Assembly (NCBI GenBank): GCA_013399305.1
Contig: VXAI01000019.1
Location: forward strand, 7,676,754-7,740,753
DNA from: Rostratula benghalensis
Taxonomy: Eukaryota; Chordata; Aves; Charadriiformes; Rostratulidae
Direction: 5' to 3'
Length of the DNA stretch: 64,000 nt
Below, in pieces: positions 50,016 through 61,800 of this stretch. Position 1 is the stretch's first letter, and the number at the start of each line of letters is the position of its first letter. The notes beneath the pieces are model-generated. The model searched no databases and was not told where the DNA came from. It was given only the letters and a program-made list of their open reading frames with translations. A program made the translations under genes and the position numbers.

Positions 50016-53000
50016 CCTACCAGGGTTCCATAGAAAGCCAAAAAATTTTAAAATCCAATAAAATTAAAAGTACTATTGCCATCAAGTACTACATGAATAA
50101 CACTCAAATCAAGCTTACTAAAAAAAAAAAAAAAATTCCTAAAGAAACAACGACCATTGATTAAAATAAAATCCTTATGAAATGCTAACCTTCCCAAGGT
50201 TTCTTCCCAAGACTTTGAGTTAATTCCCTCGTGGAATTTAAGCAAATTAAGGGGAAATTGAGAGAATTTAAGGGGATTCATCTATTTGTTGAGTGATTTT
50301 TTTCCCAGTTATTTCTTATTTTACCTAAATATCGCACATATTTTGCAACGCCCAAATTCTCTTTGATGGCCCATTAAGCCTCTGCTGAAGTTGCCACAGC
50401 ATTACAACATATAGAAATAGGCTTATTTTTAAAAATGCAAAACAATAATGGAAAGTTGATTAATAAACTAAGTCTGTAGGCCCTCAAAATGAGACTGCAC
50501 AGTGCAGAGATCATAGGAAGTCCTTGCTGGTCTTTGTCTTTAATCCCAGCCACAAGGACAGGTTTCCTTCAGCTAATTTTTGAGTCAGGTGGTGTAGCCT
50601 GTGAATTTTTTAGGGGTGTTTTAGTGAAGCCAGCTTGGAGACAGCACTGGCATCATTAAATATGAGGCTGGGGATTAACACCTGGTCGGTGCAGCACCAG
50701 AATCTGACATGTGGAAAGGTAGTAAAGGAGTTACTCACCTACTGCCTTACCACTCCCTGTGGTAAGGTAAGACTGCCATGATCCTTCTCATATGAGTAAA
50801 GGCAAAAAGAACCTCTTTTATTTCCTTTTTTTCACATTTAGAAGCCAAGATTAGGGAAGAGTGTTACAACCATACCTTGACATACCTGTGAAGCCCTTTC
50901 AGGAGACCTACCGTTCAAACACACTATTTTGGGTGAGCAGAACCTGCTGTCACATCCATCCACAGAACTAAAAGATTGTATTTTATTCTTTAGGGAATTG
51001 CACAAAAGCACCAAAAATCAAAGTCCAGGGCAGTTGTAGCTCTCTCTTCTCAAGAAATATACTCCAGTTGTATTTCCCACCTGTCAATTGGTTTTCTTTG
51101 TACCTGCTCCAGAAAACATCTCTTCTTTCCCCCCTATTCTGAACCTGTGGTTTATTCCCTAAAGTCTTATTGCCTAAAGGTACTTTCATAAACTCTGTTG
51201 TCATCATCTTTAGGCTGATAAAAATGAGATCTGCCTCTTTGTTCCAACTTCATCGTCTTCTTTCTAAAGCAAAGTGAGTTCAGTCTCTTTCTGTTGGTTG
51301 ATTGTCCACAAAGAGACGCCAGAGAACTGATATAAGGCTTAAATTTTTCTTTCAGCCACTTATTAATCAGACTAGAAAAAAATAAAAAGCTGTATCTTAA
51401 GTAAGGAGGAAATAACGACACTGGAAATGTTTAAACTACCATTGAGTCCATTTGACCAGCTTGAAGGCAGATTCAGCTGAGGGAGCAGGTACAGATTTTG
51501 ACATTTGCTCAAAAGATTCTTCCTTGCCAACCTTATCTGGGTTGAAACTCAGCCAGATGGCCTTCATCCAGGGCCTGTAATCAGCCAAATGTAAAGGAAG
51601 GCAACAGTTCTAGCTGAAGAGGAAATTAAACAAAACAAAACAAACTTTAGAAATACTAATGACATCCCACGGCAATGGTAACCCATATCCACCCATAGAG
51701 CTGCTGTAGTAATTGAAAAGAAAAGATGAGGAAAAACCCAACCCCAAAATAACAAATTATGTCTGGTGTTCAGAATATTTCTGATGTTGTGGCTTTGGGG
51801 ATTAGAAAAGTAACTGCCTATAAAACATCTTCTGTGACATCTCAAAAAAATAAAAATGTAACAACATTATAATCTTTCTCTCTGTACCAAAACTCTCAAA
51901 AAATCACAGCACCAGCAGCTGACAGAGTTGGCATTGATGGAAAACATCGTTCAGCTCTAAAAAGGATATGTCTAAAGAGGGGATTGAGGAGAAGCATAAT
52001 TTAGTCTACATGAAATATTTACTTTAATCTTAATGAAGAGGTAACAATCCATTGTAACTTTTGTTTGGCTGAATTTAAAATTTTTCTCCTTTTCTTCCTT
52101 TATTTCCCCACTTCATTTGCCTTGTGAAGTGGAAATGGTCATTTTAAAATGAAAAGGACTACTCTTTTATCCAAAGACAAAATTAAACGAAACACATTTT
52201 GTGTTTTTCTCCCCATCCTTAAAAGAGTCACCAAATTTTCTTCAATCTCCCTATAAAAGGTGAAAGAGCCACTCTTTTCAGACAGTACTACATAGAATCA
52301 TGGGATCATCCAGATGATGAGACCAGAGTCTGGTTACTCTGGCCGATGACATAAGGAGACAGGAAGCTGACCCCTACACATAAAATCCCAATTAAATCCA
52401 TTTAAATCTGTTCTAAAGATTTAATTCTTTTTGCCATTACATAAAGTCTAGTTACTAACTAATACCTGGTATCCAGCTGAAATCGACTGGATGTCTATAA
52501 GGAGGTTTGCTTTTTCATTTTCCCCAGAAGAAACCACACATGAACTTGATGGAAAGTCGGTCCAGAGCAGGTCCAGCTATTTTTCACCATTTGTCATCAG
52601 CCACAGAAGGGATGGAGCTGATTAATACTTGGTCACATCCGTTTTTATGAGGAGGATCTAGAACATTCAGCAATTAAGGAAGTTTTTAGCTGTTTCCTTT
52701 TACCTTGATAAACTACTGAGGTTTCATTTCAGATGATACCTGCGCTTTTATCTGCCAAGTAGAACGAAAGCCACTGTCATTTAAAAAAAAAAAAATTATT
52801 TAAAACTAGAAAAAGCAGAAATATCTCTTTGATTTATACTCGTACTGCTGGAAATGCAAGAAGAATAATTCTGAAAGTCTTGCAGATCACTTTTCACTAG
52901 TTCTCATCCCACAAAACAGGGATTTTTTTTCCGCAAACTTTAATTTCTTGCTGATTGCTATTCTTCTGCAAGCTCAGACTTGCCTTCTTTGCTATTGGAA

Positions 53001-53134
53001 TAACAATTCCCGGGTTAGGGAAGATGCATTTTCATTTCAAAGGTTACAACACTTGTCCCTCAGTCCTCTTTTTTCCCTTGAGGCAACAAGGTTTTCCCTG
53101 TCATTTAAGGACTGCTTCATACCCAGTGGGTTAT

Positions 53135-53252
53135 GGCTTTGAACAACCTGGTCTGGTGGGAGGTCTCCCTGCCCATGGCAGGGGGCTTGGAACTTGATGA
53201 TCTTTAAGGTCCCTTCTAACCTGAACCATTCCATGATTCCATGATTCTGTGT
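53135..53252 (+). mobile_element. CR1 LINE 3' tail
   Basis: A plus-strand terminus with 'aacaacctggtctggtggga', 'cctgcccatggcagggggct', 'tctttaaggtcccttctaac' and a tail of three 'attcc/tatg' units. It is intergenic and 5'-truncated. Confidence 0.93.
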
Positions 53253-55951
53253 ATCTGACATTTGAGCTGCAGCAAAAAAAAATTATGTTAATCTCAGAGA
53301 AGTTTTTCTAAGTCAATACATGCTTTTTAAATACTTTCTGCAACAGAGAAGGAAGTAACATGCCCAAAAAAAACCCCACAACAGCTTGTCTTTGAATAGT
53401 TTTTTGTCTTTACAGCACAAAAAATGTGAAAAGATGCACCCTCTTTTGGGTGCATTGACCATCAGAAAGACAATTTCAATATCTTCTGTCACAACAGATT
53501 TAAGAAAACAATCCCATTATCAGAGGTATCCTATGTCTATTTTAAACCACACACCAAGCCCTATATCCTTAGCTGAGCTAAAATATTACTTTGTCCAAGT
53601 GAAATAAGCTTTGATACAGTGAGGAAGACAATGCTTAAAATATTTCATAATTAATATATAGGTACAATACTTCTATGTTCAATAACAATTTTATTTCCCA
53701 TGACAATTTTCCCTAACTTGGATTTTACCCCTACATCTGATCTGTGCCTGGCCCTCCAGCTTCTCTCTGCCCACCTTTTTACCTCCTTGGGCCATCATTT
53801 GCTTTTTCTTTCCCTTCAGTCAAGTCTCAGCAACAGGTTCCCCATCAGGCCACAGGGAGACTCTCCATTACACACGGAGCTCCAGACAACATTGATGTTC
53901 CAGGACAGAGCTGGGTAGAATTCCTTCATCGGCATCAATAAAAGAAATCATTGCCTTGCACCAAGTAACCCTTTATTTTCTTGATCTGTGTATTTTTCCA
54001 AAGCATAAGTATCTGGTCACGGGTGTGCTGTGGAAAGGTTAAGAGAAGTTCACCTCTTTCAAAGTCTGCTAGGCACAGAATTTTATGAGGGACTGTCCCC
54101 AGTGTTCTTACCACTGATAGACATCTGTCTAGCAGAAGGCACATCACACCTTGGAAGATGAGTATCTTTGGAGAAAATTTCCACTGGGGCATTCAGGATT
54201 CAGCAGTTCCCCGTGACTACACCCAACCAGTCAATCAGAAAGCCCAGGCACACCAGCTCGGGCTTGGAATCGATCAAGGAACAACACACCCTTTCCCTTT
54301 CTTATTTATTTATTTTTGAAGCACTGAACACCCCACCCTCCAAATTCCCAGAAAAAAAAAAAACAAACCCAAAACAAAAAACAAACAAACAAAAAAAAAG
54401 TATTTGACAAAAGACTTTTTCCAACCCTGCCGAAGTTCTGCAGATACATAGAGCCAACTGTGTGCATTTATAATTGCCTATAATTTCTCAATTTATTTAT
54501 GGATAAAGTTAGTCAACCCCCACCCTAGTGGGGATTGAGCTGCTCAGTTCAGGCGTCACAATAGCCAGTGAGAGCTGCCAAGTTCCAGCACAATATTCCA
54601 GAGCCAAGGTTATTTTCAAATTATTTTCTACTACAGCGCACGACAGTTAGATATTAAGTATGGCCAATTTCAATCCCAAAACTGATACAGCATTTTGTGA
54701 ACCTGAAACTTTAAATTTCTTGAGGATTTGAATGAAGTCAATATACAGAAAACTGTCTTTTCTTTCCCATTACCATTCAGCTGCCTCTGTAATTAACGGC
54801 AGGCTTTGTCTATTAAATAATTTCTGAATCTTAAATAATCATATGCCTTGGCAAAATTTGCTGAAGCAGCACCCCAAATTTCAGCACTGTATTTGTATTC
54901 TTATTACAGCGAAAAACCTCATAAAATATAATAGAGGCTGCTCAATTTATTTTTCCTACTCAGCCATGAGGATGTGCATAAGAATAGCAAGGAGATATTT
55001 TTAAATATAAAAATATTCTAAGGCATTAGCTCTGTTGCTTTTGTCGCTCAAGTACTTGCATTGCTCCTGACTGGGTGTTTAATAAAAAAATAATAGGGCT
55101 TTATAAGTACTTTTTTTCTTAAGACTGAAGCAAGGACAAGAAACTCCAAAAAGTGTATATCAAAGCAAGGTTGTACTTCTGGGTTTTGGAGTTTTGCTTT
55201 CACACTGTTGATACTGAGAGGTGTGTGCCTGTGTGCTTAAGATAGGGAGAAACCCAACCCAATCTTCAGCCGGAGTCCTAGAGCCCCTCACACCCCCAGG
55301 GACCTCCAGGCAAGGACTCCTTTATCAGTACATCTGGAAGACAGGAGGAAGTGCCAGCCCATGGGGCCTCCACCTATGACTTGTTTGACAGCTGGGAGCT
55401 AATGTACCAGCCAGCAGACAATGGAGAAACACCACAGGGTCATCCCTAACGCAGATAAATGAAATCTGATAAAGCACAGGATTTTACAAGGCTGCTAATG
55501 AAGGCGCTCAGGAAGTAATGGAAGGAAGAGACGTGCTCCACAGGGCTTTTTTTTTTGCCCGCTTTCAAACATCTTCCAACAGGACTTGAGACTTTAGACC
55601 AAACAATTTGCAGGTGAACTCCCTTCAAGCCTTGAGGACAAGAGAATACGACATCCCATTTCCTTCTGCTCTCACAAGTAAAACCCACAGCTCAGTTCCT
55701 GAGGGTAGAGGTCTACAAGAATACAAAGGAAATGAAATGAGATCTCGGCCAAGTTAGTTATTGAGCCTTCGTTTTCCTAGTAATTAAGCTTAGTATGGTC
55801 AGTGAACCAGCACAGTATTCTTTGGGACTGTCTCATTCAGAAACACAGCCTTAAAACCCCAGCAAAACAAACAAAAAAAAAGCCCCCAAACTCTTACTAT
55901 TTCACTCTTTGAGGTGCCTTAAAGAGACCAGACCAACTTGGCCATCTTTGT

Positions 55952-56095
55952 AGAAACATAGAATGGTTTGGGTTGAAAGGGACCTTAAAGACCATCAAAT
56001 TCCAGCCCCTCTGCCCTGGGCAGGGACACCTCCCATCAGCCCAGGTTGTTCAAAGCCCCCTCCAACCTGGTCTTGAACTCCTTCAGGGATGGCGC
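55952..56095 (-). mobile_element. CR1 LINE 3' tail (minus strand)
   Basis: A minus-strand terminus beginning 'agaaacatagaatggtttgg', then 'gggaccttaaagaccatc', 'ctgccctgggcagggacacc' and 'ccccctccaacctggtcttg'. It is well preserved, 5'-truncated and intergenic. An A-run of 23 lies about 115 bp beyond it. Confidence 0.93.
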
Positions 56096-56582
56096 AAGAT
56101 CTCCAGGGATCTCCAGTGACAAAGGCTGACTTTGAGCAGCTGCTCCAATATTGCCTGGTGGGAAAAAGAAGACGAAAAAAAATCCTCAGGAAAAATCTTT
56201 AACCTTCATTAAAAAAAAAAAAAAAAAAAAAAAGCCAGGAAAGCAATGAAAGCAATGAAGGGCACTTGGTTATCTTCAGCCATACTAATGAAAGAATATT
56301 TTCTAAGGCTGGCATGGGGGCTAGAGTGCTATGTACTTTGAGAAAAGAATACAAACCAGTGAAGCATAATCAGTAGCTTCCATTGATACAAAAATACTCT
56401 ACAGCAACAGTGGTTATTGGAATATTTGTTGGTTTGGTTGGTTTTTTTCAATGATGAGAAGAGCATATAGAACACAAATTAAAGTTACAAAACTAGAGTA
56501 AGAAGTTTTATACCTAAACAAGTCACACACAGCTGAGCAACGTAGAATTTATCTAGATTTGAGGTAGGGCAAAACAAATGTT

Positions 56583-56715
56583 GTAGAATATATACAATAT
56601 ATAGAATATGTATATATAAAAATACAAACTTATTAAATATTAAAATATATATTCTATATTTATATATACCAATAGTACATACATTTATGATATGTGTACA
56701 GTTACATATATACAC
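56583..56715. repeat. AT-rich low-complexity tract with inverted repeat
   Basis: The tract is almost entirely A and T in TATA-type steps. The arms atatagaatat (56599-56609) and atattctatat (56649-56659) are perfect inverted copies separated by 39 nt. Confidence 0.8.
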
Positions 56716-57750
56716 ATACCATCAATTTTGATTGTTTTAACAGCACATCTGTTTTCCTTTTAAAACGTGTAAAACCAAAGAAACTGGAGAGACCAAAGAT
56801 TATCAATGACTTCAGTTCGTTGAAGCCTTTAGGGTGAAAGATCCTAATGAAATGAAGACCACCTAGGTGAACCTGAACTGAAGTTAAAAATGAGGTAGTG
56901 TATTTAATTTCTGTTTATTTGCTGCTATATACCCTATGAAAACCTACAAGATGAAGAAATGCTAAAGGAAAAAGTAGGGATTTGTCAGTTATAATGCTAT
57001 ATAAGTATGCATATGCACCTAAATATACCATCCTGTTTGTGCTGTACATCCAACACGTTGGATATAGTATATTTGGAATAAAATAACAGTTTCAGAGAGG
57101 TGCACCAAGTAGAGAGAAACCATGGATAAGGGCAGGTTAAATAATAAAAAGTCCTACTTTCTAATAAAGTTAAGTTGGGAAGACTTTAAAACATATCCAG
57201 ATGCACTGATCTGAACTCGCTTATTTGCTGAGCAGAAATGAAGTTGGAAGTGAAGTCTGAATGGATGCTGCATATTGGTATTTCTGTCAGATGTCATTTC
57301 CAGCTAATTATTTTTTTTTTTTTTTCCCCCCCAATTCATCTCCTTCCTTATGACCTGTCATTTCAGAATTGTTTTACTGATATGCTTTGCTTTTATTTTC
57401 ATTTATATACAGGAAAATCTTGAAGCCTGAGTTTTGTTGTAATCTGACATTTATTTCCGAGGACAAATGTACTCTAAAGGAGTATTTGATTTTTCTATAC
57501 ATTCACATTTGATTAGATTCAAGTTTTAGCTTTCATCTGTTAGGTTCTGGCTGATCAGGCCTTAGAAGACGCAGCTGGTTTTGATTAAGTAATTATTTAA
57601 AAAATAAACCTGATTTATACTGAATCTCAATAGAAGCTTATTGCTTTCATATTTCTGCGTAGTAAATTCAGCCTTGATAAATGCCAGCTCACAGCTGGTT
57701 GTAAAACAGGATCATCCAGTCAGAAAATATTTAAGTTTTATTAAAAATGT

Positions 57751-57771
57751 GGGGGGTGGGCGGGGAGGGGG
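57751..57771 (+). repeat. G-quadruplex motif, intergenic
   Basis: The sequence is G6-T-G3-C-G4-A-G5, four tracts with one-base loops, followed directly by a T-run. It stands alone in AT-rich intergenic sequence. Confidence 0.85.
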
Positions 57772-58078
57772 TTTTTTCTTTTAAACAAATGTGCAGAGTT
57801 TCTGTGGCAGTGACTCAGTTTTGTTAGAGACCCACAGTACCAAATGCATAGAGTCTGGTTGCTGCCTTGATGACAAGTACTCGTAAGGAACATTATGAAG
57901 AGCTTGCATGCTAATTTGGGCTTTTAATCTTCCCAGTTTTGCCTTAAAAGGTGCATCTGGCAAAAGTTTTTACTTCACTGCTTTTGAAAAGAAAAATTTT
58001 TCCTGCAGTCTGAGTATGCAATGTATTAGCAGTTATCTCCATGTGCCTTGTCAGGGCTTCTCAGACTTCCCTGAAGTT

Positions 58079-58116
58079 TAGCTCAGCTAATTTAGCTAAT
58101 TAGCTCAGCTAATTTA
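58079..58116 (+). repeat. 16-bp perfect direct repeat
   Basis: The unit tagctcagctaattta occurs at 58079-58094 and 58101-58116 with gctaat between them, giving a 22-bp period. Confidence 0.92.
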
Positions 58117-58573
58117 CCTTCTTGCTTTGAAGGGCCACCAGGCCACGCAAGTAAATTGTCTTATTGCTGTTGACTTCTTCTGCTATTGCCACAGAATTGT
58201 ATTTTCCAACTTTGAAACTGTTCCACCTCTTCTCCCCAAAATTTATCAGTTCTGGAGCTCCTACATTTCACTCAGCCCCCATCTTTGCACATCAGCAATT
58301 CTCTGCTCTTCTCTGGTCTGCTCCCCTCACAACTGGGGCTGGTCAGAAGACAACGCCATTCAATGCAATTCCATCTCTGAGATATTCCTCCTCATTTCTG
58401 TCTGAAAGACAGGTGGAACAACATGTAATTAAGTTTCTGTACAGGCATCTGTCCCCATTTTGCAGCAGAGTCACTGCCCAACTGTCTGGGAAACAGGACA
58501 GAAACCCTCAGAGTGACACCTCATGCTCAGAGAGAGATGGAAATGGAGAATGGCAAGAACTTATTAACTTCAA

Positions 58574-58808
58574 ACTGAAAGAGGGGAGATGGAGCTGAGA
58601 TGTGGGGAAGAACTTCTTTGGTGTGAGGGTGGTGAGAGCCTGGCCCAGGTTGCCCCGAGAAGCTGTGGCTGCCCCATCCCTGGAGGGGTTCAAGGCCAGG
58701 TTGGAGGGGGCTTGGAGCAACCTGGTGTGGTGGGAGGTGTCCCTGCCCAAGGCAAGTGGTGGGACTGGATCATCTTTAAGGCCCCTTCCAACCCAAATGT
58801 GATTCATA
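58574..58808 (+). mobile_element. CR1 LINE 3' fragment
   Basis: A plus-strand remnant with 'ctgaaagaggggagatggag', 'gaagaacttctttggtgtga', 'aggttggagggggcttggag', 'aacctggtgtggtgggaggt' and 'ccccttccaacccaaatgtg'. Translated, it shows the VRAWPRLPREAVAAPSLEGF segment of the ORF2 end. It is intergenic, with the terminal microsatellite reduced to one unit. Confidence 0.94.
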
Positions 58809-61800
58809 GCTATTGCTGAGCATTTTGCCATTTATGCACTTCATAAATGAGAGGAGGCTCCAAGGAATTTCAGCCAGCCTTCTCTCCTGTGATGATAAAA
58901 AGCTAGGAGCACTTCAGGACCCTGTATCCCATAAATAAGGGGTTTATGCCACGGGCAGTCAGCAAGCGTGCTGGAAATCTCCTCCAGTCGAGGTCACAGA
59001 AACTGTAGTTAGCTCTAATGTGTGCTTCAGAGCAGATGGCCAAGGTCTCCAGATCTCTCTGTGCAGATACACTGATTGGAACAGGACTTGGAGTAAGACA
59101 GACAAAGCCTTTTCCTTTCCATCCTGGCTCAAAATGACTAAATTTAAGAAGACTGTCTAGGCACGTGAGTTCTGATGCTCCATTTCGAGCGCGGGCACTA
59201 AGCACCGCAGGACTCTGGGCTGCAGAAAGAGCAATAGCAGCTTTGCTGGGTGTTTGCACAGGGGAAAAGAAAAGTGCACACAAAATGCTGATTAGGCCTC
59301 ATAATTATAGGGGAAAAAAATTGTGATGACTAGGATATCCTGCCTCCACCCTACCACGTAACTCTGCCTGCCTACCCAAACAAATAAAGCGTTGCATGAT
59401 TTACACTCCTTGATGTTAATTAGGCTTCTTTTCATGTTTCCTTTCCACCTCACATAAGTGTTTTAAAACATGTTAAAAAGTTCATTTTCGGTTTGCTTTC
59501 TTAGAACTACGAAGTGAAATGACTCCTTGTAAAGTAAACTTTGACAGCAGGAAAATGCACCAAAAGATGTTAAAATGCCACAGTCGCTAGAGTATTGTTA
59601 AATATTTAAATGATGTTTTAAGGGTATGGATTAAAGCTTCAGATAAACTGTGCTAAGTGATGTTTTAGCCAATAAATCCAATGAAAAGCATGTGCATGGG
59701 TGTGTGTGAGAAAGAGGCAGGGAGTTAGCTATAAAAAAAAAATAAAATAAATATGCAGTTGTCAGATAAAACAATTGCATTTCCATAGATGTGAACTTGG
59801 GAACGCTTAAAATGCTTATGTCTCTCTGAAAATTATTAATTGACCTGATTTACGTTCCAAGATTCCCATACTGGATGGGTTGTGGACAGTCCACCCAGAA
59901 AAAGAACACAATTACTTTCAGATGAAGCTTTGGGGATGGGTGTTGATGAAGACGTTTCCTCACATTATATTCATTGTGTTTCTGGCTTCGTTAAAAGCCA
60001 GAAAATCCAGGGTGACTTTAAAAGTGTAGGCTGAGGAGCCAGGTCCCCTGCAACACGGTTTTATGCTTCAAAAAGTGGCTCAAAATTGTTGTCTTGGTAA
60101 TTATTGAACAGCATCCACCGAAATATCACACACCTTTTTCTTGCTCATGGTGAGCCAGGGGTCACTTCTTTGTACCTGGAGGGGTTGGTTACTCCCCAGC
60201 ATCAGTAAGGTATCACCAATCCCTATGTAGCAGATGAAGAAACTCCTCAGAAACCTCATGGAATTTTCATTTTAATAAATGGATTATTTCCCCGTACAGA
60301 AAGTAGTCCTTTCAAAAAGTTCAGGTCAGAAGGTAACAAATAAATTGAACCCTGCCCAGGGAGAGTTTACTGTTTTAGGTGATTCTGGTACCATCAAAGG
60401 TAGACTTTACCACATCAGGGTTCCCCAACTACTGTTCAGATGTAAAAGGAAAGCAGGAGTTATCAGCACCTATTTAAGTGGAAGATACCCACACATTTCA
60501 TTACAGCTGGATGGTCATCACACAATACTCACCAGGAGCATCCTGATGTCTTTAGGAAGTAGGTCCTCTTTCACCCAGCTCTCCTCAGGCTGAACAAATT
60601 GATAAACCTTTCAGGTGGCAGTGATGGCACTTCTTAGGTACAGCAGATAAAGATTTGTATCTTTACAAGCTCCAGCTGTCAAATACCACCCAGCTGCAAC
60701 TGCTGTAGTGATTTCACCTCACGTTATTTTGAATTCCAGTAAGAAACCCCAGGTAGCCCTGCAAGTGATTGTTTTGGGGGTACAGAAAGCTCCTGTGAAC
60801 CCAAGCACTTCTAGGTCAGTAACACTCCAGCTTCACTTTTACATTTAGAGACAGTTTAAGTTGCTGTTCAGAGGCTCCTAAATTTGGATCCAGTTTCTGA
60901 AGTTAAAATTTCCAATTAAAACCTTATACTTATCACCGAATGGAAGCTGTGCTTTGAACATTGCAGTCCGGTTTTTCCCACATTTATTTAAAAAAAAATA
61001 AAACCCACCACAAATTGCCTTAGAAATCCATGCAGCTTCAGCAGTGAGAAAGGAGAGCAGATTAATCTTTCAGTGTCTCAAGAAACGGTTCCCTTCACTG
61101 CATTTCAGAACAGGACAGCAGTGACTTTTCCAGGCAGGGTGTAAGAATCTATATTCTTACACTGTCCGTGAAGTATCTCAAACATTGTTTTATGTTTTTG
61201 TGAAATACATAATATTTTGTACTGTTGCAATAAATTTTGGGGGGGGGGGTGGGTTTGTATTTTTTTTTAAATCTAACTGAGAAAGAGATAACTATCTGAA
61301 TATCCAAACACAGCTACTACTTCCCGACCGGCAAAGGTGGCTGATTACAATCGTCTGGTGCGCACACCGAAACTAATGGCTGGATGGGAAGTTTAAGGAA
61401 ACAACTACAGCACCGAGTTCATGTTGACATGAGACCCAGCTGTGCCTGGGTTTTTTGATCTTTCTTGGTGTCCAAGTCATCATTTCATCCGAACACAGCC
61501 GAAGCGCCCAATGCTGCCGGCACAGCCTAATCAAAGGCAGGGCGCAAATAAAGCACTGGAAGAGATGAAAATTAATTCATCAGCGAAAGTAAAGCTTCTT
61601 TCCAATACAGGAAAGGTCTAAGGTCTGCTGATGTGATTATCTTGATTGTCTTTCTGGCCTCATTTCAACAATTTATTATCTCTGTTTCAGATGAAATAAA
61701 TCTGAGGGGGAATAGACATCCGCTTTCGCTTAGTTTGTTTTGGCACGGCCCTGGGTAAAAGACTTTCATTTGTGTTCCACATGATTTGATAGAACAGGTT

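Noticed and set aside
52291..52340. Possible CR1 tail (catagaatcatgggatcatc)
   Set aside because: The match is limited to the generic start of the tail, without the 'gggacctt' core.
60279..60593. 104-codon open frame, and a 'ctcctcaggctgaaca' phrase resembling CR1
   Set aside because: There is no protein family match by eye. The CR1-like phrase is under 20 bp and isolated.
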